Shown piece by piece: positions 43,585 to 52,100 of a DNA stretch of 64,000 bases (position 1 is the stretch's first letter; each line of letters starts with the position of its first letter). Made by a program: the position numbers and the translations under genes. The stretch spans positions 1 to 64,000 of the forward strand of contig JAPPFW010000007.1 in assembly GCA_028821575.1 (NCBI GenBank), in the 5' to 3' direction. The notes below the pieces were generated by a model that was not told the origin of the DNA, made no database searches, and saw only the letters and a program-made list of their open reading frames with translations. This DNA is from a bacterium. Its GTDB lineage: Bacteria; Actinomycetota; Acidimicrobiia; Spongiisociales; Spongiisociaceae.

Positions 43585-45546
43585 TCAGTCCTCGTCGCCG
43601 GGAGCGGAGGCCGCCATCTCGGCAATCTCGGCCACGATATCGGCATTGGCGAGGGTGGTCACATCGCCCAACCGGCGCTGTTCCGATATGTCCCTCAGCA
43701 GGCGTCGCATGATCTTGCCCGAACGGGTCTTCGGTACGTCGGGGGTGAACACGATGCTCTTGGGCTTAGCGATCGGCCCGATGGAGTTGGCGACGTGATC
43801 ACGTAGCGTCCGCATGAGTCCGGTGTCGCCCTCGAACCCGCCCCGCAGGCTCACGAACGCCGCGATCGCCTGGCCCGTGAGCGGGTCGCTTCGACCGACC
43901 ACCGCCGCTTCGGCCACCGACGGATGGGAGACAAGGGCCGACTCGACCTCCATGGTCGAGATGTTGTGACCCGCCACCAACATCACGTCGTCGACCCGAC
44001 CCAGGAGCCACAGGTAGCCGTCCTCGTCCAGCTTGGCGCCGTCGCCGGGGAAGTAGAGGCCCTCGTATCGGGACCAATACGTGTCGACGTAGCGCTGGTC
44101 GTCTCCCCAGATGGAGCGGAGCATCGAGGGCCAGGAGTTGCGGATGACCAGGTAGCCTCCCCCTCCCCGGCCGACGGGTGCTCCGTTCTCGTCCACGACG
44201 TCCGTCACGATCCCGGGCATCGGCCGGGTGGCGCTGCCCGGCTTGGTGGTCGTGATGCCGGGCAGGGGCGAGATCATGATCGATCCGGTCTCCGTCTGCC
44301 ACCAGGTGTCGACCACCGGCGACGTGGCCCCTCCGATGTGCTCGTGGTACCACATCCAGGCCTCGGGGTTGATCGGCTCTCCCACCGTTCCCAGGAGCCG
44401 GAGCGACGACAGGTCGTGGCGCTGTGGGTACTCCACGCCCCACTTCATGAACGCCCGGATGGCGGTGGGCGCCGTGTACAGCTGCGTGACCCCGTACTTG
44501 GCGATGATCGACCAGAGCCGGTCCTTGTCCGGAAAGTCGGGAGTTCCCTCGTACATGACCGACGTGGTCTGGTTGGCCAGGGGTCCGTAGACGATGTAGG
44601 TGTGCCCGGTCACCCATCCGATGTCGGCGCCGCACCACCAGATGTCCTCGTCCGGTTTGACGTCGAACACGTAGCTGTGGGTGGTGGTGGCGCCCACGAG
44701 GTAGCCACCGGTGGTGTGCATGATGCCCTTGGGCTTGCCGGTGGTGCCCGACGTGTAGAGGATGTAGAGCAGGTCCTCTGCGTTCATGACCTCGGGGGGA
44801 CAGTCGGCCGGCTGGCCCTCCACCAGATCGTGCCACCAGATGTCACGCCCGGCCTTCATGGTGACCTCGTTGCCCGTGCGGGCGAGCACCACGCAGTGAC
44901 GGATCAGATCCGTGCGGTCCATCGCCCGATCCGCCGCCACCTTCAGGTCGACGACGCCTCCCCGCCTCCAAGCACCGTCGCAGGTGATGAGCACCTCGGC
45001 GCCCGCGTCCTCCACCCGGTCGTAGATAGCGTCCGATGAGAAGCCGCCGAATATCACGCTGTGCGCAGCTCCGATGCGTGCGCAGGCCAGCATGGCGACG
45101 GCGAGCTCGGGCACCATTCCCATGTACACGGCGATCCGGTCGCCTTTCTTGACACCGATGGACTTGAGCCCGTTGGCGAAGCGGCACACCTCGTCGTACA
45201 GGTCCTGGTAGGTGAGCACCCTCTCGTCGCCCGGTTCCCCCTCCCAGAAAAAGGCGACCTTGCCACCCCGGCCCGCCTCGATGTGGCGGTCGATGCAGTT
45301 GTAGGTGACGTTGAGCTCGCCGTCGGAGAACCACTTGAAGAACGGCGGGTTCGAATCGTCCAGCAGCACGGTGGGCTCCTTGAACCAGGTGATCCGGTTC
45401 CGTGCCTGTGCCTCCCAGTAAGCCACGGGATCGGCGGCCGCATCCTCGTGCAGGCCGGGCTTCGCGTTGGCTTGGGACGTGAAGTCCGACGACGGCGGGA
45501 AGGTGCGGTCCTCTTGCAGCAGGTTCTCGATGGTGCGCTCGGCCAC
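43585..45546 (-). CDS. acs: Acetyl-CoA synthetase
   Basis: 653 aa. Activates acetate through acetyl-AMP. Adenylate-forming motifs: YILYTSGTTGKPKGIMHTTG, DIGWVTGHTYIVYGPL, WWQTETGSIMISPLPG, and the hinge and Lys motif KTRSGKIMRRLLRDI near the end, where acetylation normally controls the enzyme. ADP-forming or AMP-forming: AMP-forming by motif. It is 43 bp upstream of fabI. Confidence 0.96.
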   Translation of the reverse strand: MAERTIENLLQEDRTFPPSSDFTSQANAKPGLHEDAAADPVAYWEAQARNRITWFKEPTVLLDDSNPPFFKWFSDGELNVTYNCIDRHIEAGRGGKVAFFWEGEPGDERVLTYQDLYDEVCRFANGLKSIGVKKGDRIAVYMGMVPELAVAMLACARIGAAHSVIFGGFSSDAIYDRVEDAGAEVLITCDGAWRRGGVVDLKVAADRAMDRTDLIRHCVVLARTGNEVTMKAGRDIWWHDLVEGQPADCPPEVMNAEDLLYILYTSGTTGKPKGIMHTTGGYLVGATTTHSYVFDVKPDEDIWWCGADIGWVTGHTYIVYGPLANQTTSVMYEGTPDFPDKDRLWSIIAKYGVTQLYTAPTAIRAFMKWGVEYPQRHDLSSLRLLGTVGEPINPEAWMWYHEHIGGATSPVVDTWWQTETGSIMISPLPGITTTKPGSATRPMPGIVTDVVDENGAPVGRGGGGYLVIRNSWPSMLRSIWGDDQRYVDTYWSRYEGLYFPGDGAKLDEDGYLWLLGRVDDVMLVAGHNISTMEVESALVSHPSVAEAAVVGRSDPLTGQAIAAFVSLRGGFEGDTGLMRTLRDHVANSIGPIAKPKSIVFTPDVPKTRSGKIMRRLLRDISEQRRLGDVTTLANADIVAEIAEMAASAPGDED

Positions 45547-45620
45547 GTCTCCTCACTCCGGGTCGGTTAGCCGCGAGGGTACCGGGTCGTGACGGCCCGC
45601 GCGCCGCCCGCAACACCCGG

Positions 45621-45974
45621 CTACGGGCGGTGGTCGGTCCGGCGCACCCGCTTGGACATGCCCCCCGGGGTCCGGAGGCATCTGACCCTGTCGTTGATGT
45701 CGCGAAGATCCTCGAGCAGGCGCTGGGCTTCGATGGTCTCGTCGAGCCGCCGGTTGGCCGCGCCGATGCGCTCGCGCATCTCCTCGGTGACCTCTTCGAT
45801 GCGCCGGCTCAGGGCCCGGCACTTCTCGTCGAGTTCTCGCCGGTTGGCGTCTATCTCGGCTCGGAGTTCCTCCGCCACGGTGTCGAGTCGACGGTTGGTA
45901 CGCCACACGTAGACGAAGGCAACCAGTTCCAGCAGACCCAGTACAGCGAGTATCAGAGTTGTAGTTACTGCCAT
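45621..45974 (-). CDS. Small membrane-anchored coiled-coil protein
   Basis: 117 aa. One N-terminal membrane segment (about 5-24, TLILAVLGLLELVAFVYVW), then a long charged helix with heptad pattern (about 30-95; ELRAEIDANRRELDEKCRAL, EEMRERIGAANRRLDETIEA), then a basic tail. It is not homologous to the TESLxDAKDEA proteins by sequence but has a similar promoter with the same palindrome. No known family is recognised. Confidence 0.7.
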   Translation of the reverse strand: MAVTTTLILAVLGLLELVAFVYVWRTNRRLDTVAEELRAEIDANRRELDEKCRALSRRIEEVTEEMRERIGAANRRLDETIEAQRLLEDLRDINDRVRCLRTPGGMSKRVRRTDHRP

Positions 45975-45980
45975 AACACT

Positions 45981-46009
45981 ATTCTATACAACGTTGTAAT
46001 ACCGTTCAA
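45981..46009 (-). promoter_or_regulatory. Sigma-70-like promoter with palindrome in the spacer
   Basis: On the minus strand: -35 TTGAAC, 17-bp spacer, -10 TAGAAT, 7 bp before the ATG at 45974. With so short a leader, translation would begin at or almost at the transcript start. The spacer contains the perfect 12-bp palindrome TACAACGTTGTA (45987-45998), touching the -10 box: a good place for a repressor. Confidence 0.55.
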
Positions 46010-46089
46010 CTGGATTGTCGGAGTAGTTTTCCCGATGTCGAGTGCTATCTAGGAGCCGGGCACGGAAGGGACGTGGGTCTTCCTTCCTA

Positions 46090-46197
46090 GGAGGGTGCTC
46101 AAAACAATCTAACGGGGTTCGCTGCCTCCCAAATCACCTGATACCAGAGCTGTCATCTGGCAGCGATGCCCTTTGCCCGGGCTTTTCAGCACCCTCC
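46090..46197. mobile_element. Miniature inverted-repeat element B, copy 2 (108 bp)
   Basis: GGAGGGTGCTCAAAAC at one end and TTTTCAGCACCCTCC at the other, flanked by TA on both sides. It shares the AAAACAATCTAACGGGGTTC block with copy 1 but has diverged in the middle, so it is older than element A. It sits 45 bp before the CitE-like start and could affect its expression. Confidence 0.75.
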
Positions 46198-46241
46198 TAG
46201 AATCACCCGCCGATACCACAGTCGAGAAGGTGAGCCCCCCG

Positions 46242-47150
46242 ATGCCTCCCAGCCGTGTCCAGAGATCGATGCTGTCGGTGCCCGCCTCGCGGCCGGCCCT
46301 CTACCCGAAAGCGGCCCGCTCCGGAGCCGACCAAGTGATGATCGACCTGGAGGACGCGGTGGCCCCGGACGACAAGGAGGCAGCCCGCGCCTTGGTGGTG
46401 GGCGGCATTAGTGGGGTCGACTGGGAGGCCTCGGGGCAGACGTTGACGGTGCGGATCAACGACACCGGTACGCCCTGGATGGAGGACGACATCCGGACGG
46501 TGGTCACGGGAGCCGGTGCTCTCATCGACACGCTGATGATTCCCAAGGTCACCGGACCCCGGGACGTGACCACGGTTGCGGCGCTTCTCGACGAACTGGA
46601 GACCGCTCTCGGTCTCTCCAAGACGATCGGCTTGGAAGTGCTGATTGAAACTTCTCGAGGGCTGGCCTATGTCAACTCCGTAGCCGACGCCCACCCCCGC
46701 CTCGAGGCCCTCCACTTTGGAGCCGGGGACTTCGGGGCCAGCATGGGAGCCCGCACTCTGAGCATCGGGGACGGCGCGGGGATGGGCAACCGCTGGCACG
46801 CGGTCCAGACGATGATCGCGGTGGCGGCCCGCGCCCACGGGCTCAGGCCCATCGACTCGGCCTACGACGACTTCCATGACGATGAGGGTTACCTGGCCGC
46901 CGCAGAGGCGGCCGCGGGCCTCGGCTACGAAGGGAAGTGGGCCATCCATCCGAGGCAGGTCCCCCTCGCCAATCGGGTCTTCTCCCCCACCCCGGACGAG
47001 GTGGCGTCTGCCCAGGGTCTGCTAGATGCTCTGGACGCCGCGGCGGCCGAGGGACGCGGCGCAGCCCGCTACCAGGGAAAGATGATCGACGCTGCCTCCG
47101 CCCGCCTGGCGGAGAACATCCTCCGAATAGCGGAACGAGTTGCGCGTTGA
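46242..47150 (+). CDS. HpcH/HpaI-CitE family CoA-ester lyase
   Basis: 302 aa from the ATG at 46242; a GTG at 46230 is also possible. RSMLSVPASRPALYPKAARS, then QVMIDLEDAVAPDDKEAAR and TVRIND are hallmarks of CitE, malyl-CoA lyase and beta-methylmalyl-CoA lyase; IETSRGLAYV and LHFGAGDFGASMGA supply metal and CoA contacts. C-terminal GYEGKWAIHPRQV is typical. The exact substrate (malyl-, citramalyl- or methylmalyl-CoA) is unresolved. Confidence 0.88.
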   Translation: MPPSRVQRSMLSVPASRPALYPKAARSGADQVMIDLEDAVAPDDKEAARALVVGGISGVDWEASGQTLTVRINDTGTPWMEDDIRTVVTGAGALIDTLMIPKVTGPRDVTTVAALLDELETALGLSKTIGLEVLIETSRGLAYVNSVADAHPRLEALHFGAGDFGASMGARTLSIGDGAGMGNRWHAVQTMIAVAARAHGLRPIDSAYDDFHDDEGYLAAAEAAAGLGYEGKWAIHPRQVPLANRVFSPTPDEVASAQGLLDALDAAAAEGRGAARYQGKMIDAASARLAENILRIAERVAR

Positions 47151-47185
47151 GCCCCCAGGAACTGGGAAGTTCCACTAACCACTAG

Positions 47186-47388
47186 CCCTGATTCTTCATG
47201 TTTCCCGACACACCCACCGACGAAAGGCCACTTCAGGCCTGTTTTCGCGGCTCGGTCCGCATGCACCCGACGGGTGACGGTGGATGTCGGCTCGGACGGG
47301 CTTGTCGAGTCCGCCCTTATACCAGGTCAGGAGTCCGATCAGAAGCCCCTTCTTCGATCAGACAAACCCCGTGCATGAAGAATCGGGG
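47186..47388. mobile_element. Miniature inverted-repeat element A, copy 2 (203 bp)
   Basis: Reverse-oriented copy of 22779-22981, with no difference seen on reading both. Flanks are CTAG on the left and CTAA on the right, both fitting a YTAR target. Like copy 1 it lies between convergent genes (CitE-like and lipBA), so it may be part of their transcript ends. Confidence 0.85.
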
Positions 47389-47408
47389 CTAACCACCAAC
47401 TGCGACTA

Positions 47409-49085
47409 CTACTCGCCAATCGCCACCGGTGCAGGGCCGGAGGAAGCGGCGCCAAGCGAGTCGCGGGCGTGGTAGGACGAACGCACCAGCGGGCCGGACT
47501 CCACATGAGCCAGACCGATGCGCCGGCCGTAGGTGGCGTACTCGGCGAATTCGTCGGGATGCACATACCGGTGAACGGGGCGGTGGCGGACTGTCGGGCG
47601 CAGGTACTGGCCGATGGTCACGATGTCCACCCCGACGGCCCGTAGGTCAGCCAGCGCGCCGAGCATCTCGTCGCGGGTCTCCCCCATCCCGGCGATGAGC
47701 CCGGACTTGACCGCTCGGCTCGGGTCGTACCACTTAGCCCTGGCCAGCAGGGCCAGCGACCGGCCGTAGTTGGCCGAGGTCCGAACCTCGCGTTGCAGGC
47801 GCAACACGGTCTCGGTGTTGTGGTTGAGCACCGCCGGTCCGGCTCGTAGGACCCGCTCGAGGTCGGTCCGGGCTCCCTTGAAATCGGGTATTAGCACTTC
47901 TACGTCACAGCCCGGCACCTGCCTGCGGACCTCCTCGACGGTCTGCGCGAAGACGGTTGACCCCCCGTCGGGGAGGTCGTCGCGATTCACCGAGGTTATG
48001 ACGGCGTGGCTCAGCCCCATCTTCTCCACCGCCTCGGCTACGCGGAACGGTTCGTCCAGGTCGAGACCTTGGGGACGTCCGGTGTTCACGTTGCAGAAGC
48101 CACACGCCCGGGTGCAGATGTCCCCGAGGATCATCATGGTGGCGGTGCCCTGGCCCCAGCACTCGTAGATGTTGGGGCAGCCCGCCTCCTCGCAGACGGT
48201 GTGGAGATCCAGGTCCCGCATGAGCCGGCGGAGCCGCAGGTAGTCGTCCCCGAACCGGGCTGTCACCTTCATCCACGGTGCCTTGGGCGGCTCGCCCGCC
48301 AGCCTGTTGCCGATGGTGACCGGGACCTCGGCGCGGCCCTGGGCCGAGAAGCATCCCTCGGCCAGCAGGCGGTCCACCTCGAACTCCCTGGGCCGTCCCT
48401 GCTTGCGGGTGAACGGGCCTATCTGCACCTCGTTGCGGTTGTAACCGAACACCTCCTGGAACCTCGGGACCACAACGTCGATCACCTCCTCGATAGACAC
48501 CTTGCGTCCCAGGAGCCGGGCGAGGCTGGTGACAGGCCGGTCGGTGATCCCGCACGGGTTCATGTGGGAGAAGTAGGCCATGTCGGGGCTCACGTTCAGG
48601 GCGAACCCGTGCATGGTGACCTGGCGGGCCACCCGAACCCCGATCGCCGCCACCTTCCCCAGGTCGGTCCAGACGCCGGTGTAGCTGCTCTCCCGGCGGG
48701 CCCGGATCCCGAAGTCAGCCAGGGTCCGGATGAGCATCTCCTCAAGGGCGCGCACGTACGGAACGATCCTCTTGTTGTCCGCCAATGCCACGATCGGGTA
48801 GCCGACCAGTTGCCCGGGGCCGTGGTAGGTGATGTCGCCCCCGCGGTCTATATCGAAGCGGAGCGCTCCGAGGTCCGACAGACGCTCCTCGGAGATCAGC
48901 AGGTTGGCGGGGTCGCTGTTGCGGCCGAGCGTATAGACGTGGGGATGCTCTTGGAGCAGCAGGTAGTCGGCATGCGCCCTGCCCTGGTGACGTCCCTCCC
49001 AGAAGGCCCGCTGCAGGTCCCATGCCTCCTCGTACTGAAGCCGGCCGAGCCATCTCGTTCGCAGCAGGTCAGGCTCGGCGACCAC
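47409..49085 (-). CDS. LipB-LipA fusion: octanoyltransferase and lipoyl synthase
   Basis: 558 aa from the GTG at 49085 (VVAEPDLLRTRWLG), chosen because LipB homology starts there; earlier codons overlap the E2 gene. LipB part (about 1-225): GGDITYHGPGQLVGYPIVAL, KVAAIGVRVARQVTMHGFAL, acyl-binding Cys in MNPCGITDRPVTSL. LipA part (about 245-558): CEEAGCPNIYEC auxiliary cluster, radical-SAM CTRACGFCNV, GMGETRDEMLGAL and C-terminal RSSYHA. No stop or frameshift separates them; the linker GPFTRKQGRPREFEVDRLLA joins the two. It would transfer octanoyl and insert sulfur in one chain, serving the adjacent E2. Confidence 0.92.
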   Translation of the reverse strand: MVAEPDLLRTRWLGRLQYEEAWDLQRAFWEGRHQGRAHADYLLLQEHPHVYTLGRNSDPANLLISEERLSDLGALRFDIDRGGDITYHGPGQLVGYPIVALADNKRIVPYVRALEEMLIRTLADFGIRARRESSYTGVWTDLGKVAAIGVRVARQVTMHGFALNVSPDMAYFSHMNPCGITDRPVTSLARLLGRKVSIEEVIDVVVPRFQEVFGYNRNEVQIGPFTRKQGRPREFEVDRLLAEGCFSAQGRAEVPVTIGNRLAGEPPKAPWMKVTARFGDDYLRLRRLMRDLDLHTVCEEAGCPNIYECWGQGTATMMILGDICTRACGFCNVNTGRPQGLDLDEPFRVAEAVEKMGLSHAVITSVNRDDLPDGGSTVFAQTVEEVRRQVPGCDVEVLIPDFKGARTDLERVLRAGPAVLNHNTETVLRLQREVRTSANYGRSLALLARAKWYDPSRAVKSGLIAGMGETRDEMLGALADLRAVGVDIVTIGQYLRPTVRHRPVHRYVHPDEFAEYATYGRRIGLAHVESGPLVRSSYHARDSLGAASSGPAPVAIGE

Positions 49086-49126
49086 GCCCAAGCGCTGGTC
49101 GCGGGTGACGACGCCCGGGGCGCCGT

Positions 49127-50467
49127 TCAGGTCAGTTGCTGTTCCCAATCCCAAGTCTCCAGGTTGTCCTTTATACGCCTCAGGAAGAGCACCGCCGTGG
49201 AACCGTCGAAGGCCCGGTGGTCCCATGACAGGCCCAGGTATCCGATGTGGCGGATGGCGATAGCGTCCTGGCCGTCGCTGGTGGTGATCACCTTGGGACG
49301 CTTCGCCACCGTGTCCGTGGAGAGGATCGCCACGTTGGGCACGTTGATAACCGGCGCCGACATGAACGACCCGTAGGGCCCCGGGTTCGTGATCGTGAAG
49401 GTGCTCCCGGTCACGTCGTCCGGCTTGAACCTCCCCTCTCTGGCGCGGATCGCGACATCCCTGATCTTGCGGGCCAGCGCTCTCATCGTGAAGTCGTCGG
49501 CGTCGCGAACGGTGGCCACGATCAGCCCTTGCTGGTTGAGATCGACGGCGATACCCAGGTTGACGTCCTGGTGGTAGATGGCCTTTTTTCCTTCGAGATC
49601 GAAGGAACTGTTCACGATCGGGAACTCCCGCAGGGCGTCGATCGTAGCCCGGGCGATGAACGGGAGGTAGGTGAGCGAGAACCCCTCGCCCTCCTTGAAT
49701 GACTGCCTGTGCGCCTGGCGCACCCGCTCGACCCCTTCGTAGTCGACCTCCACCGATGTCCACACATGGGCGGCGGTCTGCAGGGACTTGACCATGTTGG
49801 TGGCGATACGCATCCGGAGTCGGCTCAGCTTGCGGGTCTCCTCCCCTTCGGGTGCGGCTGGCGCGGCTTCGACCGCGCGGACCACGGGAGAGGGTGGTTC
49901 CGGCGCTGCCTGGACCGGTTCCGGGGCAACTGCCGGCTGCATCCTGTCTATGTACGCGAGAACATCATTGCGAGTGACCCGTCCATCCCTGCCGGTCCCC
50001 TCGATCGCGGAAGGGTCGATGCCGTGCTCGCGGGCCAGGCGCCGTACGACGGGCGACAGGAACTGGCCAGGCCCCGGACGGCGGCCGGCTGGGCTGGGAG
50101 GACGCGGCTCGGGTCGGGGGGGCGGAGCCGCAGCCCGCTCCGGCACGGGCGGCGCCTCCTTGGCCGCGAATGCCTCGAGGGCAGGTTCGCGGACCGGCGG
50201 CGCATGGGCGGGTTCCGCGGGTGCCCCGGACTCCCCGCCGATTACAACCATCGGGGTCCCCACTCCGATCGTGTCACCCTCGGCGACAAGGATGCTGGTG
50301 ACCAGGCCGGCCACCGGCGACGGTATCTCTGTGTCGACTTTGTCGGTCGAGATCTCCACGAGCGGCTCATCGGCTGCGATGTGGTCGCCCACCTGCTTCA
50401 TCCAGCGGAGGACCGTCCCTTCGGTTACGGTCTCGCCCAGTTGCGGCATCGAGACTGTGGTTGACAT
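49127..50467 (-). CDS. 2-oxoacid dehydrogenase E2 (dihydrolipoamide acyltransferase)
   Basis: 446 aa. One lipoyl domain (about 1-76) with the modified Lys43 in EISTDKVDTEIPS; Pro/Ala-rich linker; E3-binding domain (about 135-178; SPVVRRLAREHGIDPSAIEG); second linker; catalytic domain (about 215-446) ending with SWDHRAFDGSTAVLFLRRI. Specificity (succinyl, acetyl or branched-chain) cannot be fixed; SucB is the usual name in actinobacteria. It lies between lpd and lipBA. Confidence 0.93.
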   Translation of the reverse strand: MSTTVSMPQLGETVTEGTVLRWMKQVGDHIAADEPLVEISTDKVDTEIPSPVAGLVTSILVAEGDTIGVGTPMVVIGGESGAPAEPAHAPPVREPALEAFAAKEAPPVPERAAAPPPRPEPRPPSPAGRRPGPGQFLSPVVRRLAREHGIDPSAIEGTGRDGRVTRNDVLAYIDRMQPAVAPEPVQAAPEPPSPVVRAVEAAPAAPEGEETRKLSRLRMRIATNMVKSLQTAAHVWTSVEVDYEGVERVRQAHRQSFKEGEGFSLTYLPFIARATIDALREFPIVNSSFDLEGKKAIYHQDVNLGIAVDLNQQGLIVATVRDADDFTMRALARKIRDVAIRAREGRFKPDDVTGSTFTITNPGPYGSFMSAPVINVPNVAILSTDTVAKRPKVITTSDGQDAIAIRHIGYLGLSWDHRAFDGSTAVLFLRRIKDNLETWDWEQQLT

Positions 50468-50504
50468 TCTTTACCTCTCCCGGGGTTCAGGCTCGTTGGA
50501 CATG

Positions 50505-51878
50505 TCAGTGGAGGGGTAACCCTGCAGCCGCCATCAGCGTCTCCCCCGTCGCCTCGCTGAGCGTGGGGTGGGCGTGGACGAAGGCCGCCGCTTCCTCGGG
50601 CAGGGCCTCCCACCCCACCATGTACATCAACTCGTGGATCAACTCACCGGCCTGGGGGCCAACGACCGTGGCGCCCACAATGGGACCTCCCACCTCGTTG
50701 AGGATCTTCACGAAACCGCGGTTCCTACCGATGATCCGGGCTCTTCCCACGCCGAAGAAGGAGTGATCGTGGGACTCCACCTCAAGTCCCGCGGCGACGG
50801 CTTGCGCCTCGGTCAGGCCCACAGCCGCCACCTCGGGATGGGTGTAGACAACGCTGGGGAGCGCCCGGTAATCGACCGGCTTGGCAGATCCGGTGGCGAT
50901 GAAGGTAATGGCGGAGACAGCCTCTGCGAAGGCGCCGTGAGCGAGGCCGGGGGTTCCGGCCACGATGTCGCCTACTGCGAACACACCGGCCTGAGCAGTC
51001 TGCATGGTGTCCGGATCGACCCTTAGGAAGCCCCGGTCCGTTCCTAGGCCGACGGTGTCGAGGCCGAGTCCATCGGTCACGGGCCTGCGGCCCACGGCGA
51101 CCAGTATGGTATCCACCTCGAACCCGTCGGCGCCGCCTGCGGCCTGCAGGACGGTGCGATCGCCGGAGGTTCCCAGTTCGGCGCCCGACCCCAGGACGAA
51201 GGTGACACCCCGCCGCTGCAGTTGTTTCCGGAGCTCCCTCGCCGCGCCGGGCTCGAAGCCGGGGATGAGCTGGTCCAGCATCTCGAAGACGACCACTTCG
51301 CTGCCGACATCGGCGAGCAGGCTGGCGAACTCGCACCCGACTATGCCTCCCCCCACGATGCCGACCCGGCCGGGTCGTTCGGGCCAGTCGAGAGCGTGGT
51401 CCGAGCTGACGATCCGTTGACCGTCGAAAGGGAATCCGGGCAGTTCCACGGGAGCGGAACCCGTGGCGAGGATCACGTGGCGGCCTTCGAGGAGTCGGAA
51501 TCCTCCCGGTTCCTCGACCTCGACCTTGCCGACCCCCGCCAAGTGACCGGTGCCCCTCACCACGTCCACCTTCCGGTACCTGAGCAGTCCCGCCAGCCCT
51601 CGGACCAGGCCTTTCACGATCCTGTCCTTGCGTCGCAGCGCCACTGGCCAGTCGAAGCGAGGGTCTCCGGTGATGACCCCGAAGTCGCGCGCCGACCGCA
51701 CGGTGGAGTACACCTCGGCGGACTGGAGCCAGCTCTTGGCAGGAATGCACCCTCTGAGCAGGCAGGTTCCCCCGATGGTGTCCCGCTCGACGAGGGCGAC
51801 GGACAGGCCGAAGTTGCGGGCGTAGAGCGCGGCGCCGTAGCCACCGGGACCCCCGCCGACGACGATTACGTCATACAC
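50505..51878 (-). CDS. lpd: Dihydrolipoyl dehydrogenase
   Basis: 457 aa from the GTG at 51878, preceded by GGTGGAGATCAG. FAD site DVIVVGGGPGGYGAALYAR, redox pair in GGTCLLRGCIPAKSWL, NAD site VGIVGGGIVGCEFASLLADV, FAVGDIVAGTPGLAHGAF, and C-terminal dimer motif HAHPTLSEATGE with the catalytic His. Re-oxidises the lipoyl arm of the neighbouring E2. Confidence 0.96.
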   Translation of the reverse strand: MYDVIVVGGGPGGYGAALYARNFGLSVALVERDTIGGTCLLRGCIPAKSWLQSAEVYSTVRSARDFGVITGDPRFDWPVALRRKDRIVKGLVRGLAGLLRYRKVDVVRGTGHLAGVGKVEVEEPGGFRLLEGRHVILATGSAPVELPGFPFDGQRIVSSDHALDWPERPGRVGIVGGGIVGCEFASLLADVGSEVVVFEMLDQLIPGFEPGAARELRKQLQRRGVTFVLGSGAELGTSGDRTVLQAAGGADGFEVDTILVAVGRRPVTDGLGLDTVGLGTDRGFLRVDPDTMQTAQAGVFAVGDIVAGTPGLAHGAFAEAVSAITFIATGSAKPVDYRALPSVVYTHPEVAAVGLTEAQAVAAGLEVESHDHSFFGVGRARIIGRNRGFVKILNEVGGPIVGATVVGPQAGELIHELMYMVGWEALPEEAAAFVHAHPTLSEATGETLMAAAGLPLH

Positions 51879-51982
51879 CTGATCTCCACCTGGTCTCCCC
51901 GTTGGATACACGGATGACTCAGCCTAGTGGTGTCGCGAAGGTCGACGGACCGGTGCGCCCGAGCAACTAGCCTGACCCACCT

Positions 51983-52075
51983 ATGCCGACTCGATACCTG
52001 ATCGTCGGGGCTCTGATCACCGCGCTCGTGATCCTGGTGGGGGTGGGTCTGTGGTTCCTGCTGGGCGTTCTCTGA
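51983..52075 (+). CDS. Possible 30-aa membrane peptide
   Basis: MPTRYLIVGALITALVILVG then VGLWFLLGVL: short basic start and a single hydrophobic segment. It lies divergent from lpd and 26 bp before the MBL gene. No SD is seen. Its purely hydrophobic composition supports it, but such a short ORF could be chance. Confidence 0.35.
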   Translation: MPTRYLIVGALITALVILVGVGLWFLLGVL

Positions 52076-52100
52076 TCCCCGCCCTGGTCGCAGGAGACGG

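Noticed and set aside
49086-49763. First 226 codons of the track lipBA ORF
   Set aside because: They overlap the catalytic end of the E2 gene in another frame; LipB homology starts at 49085.
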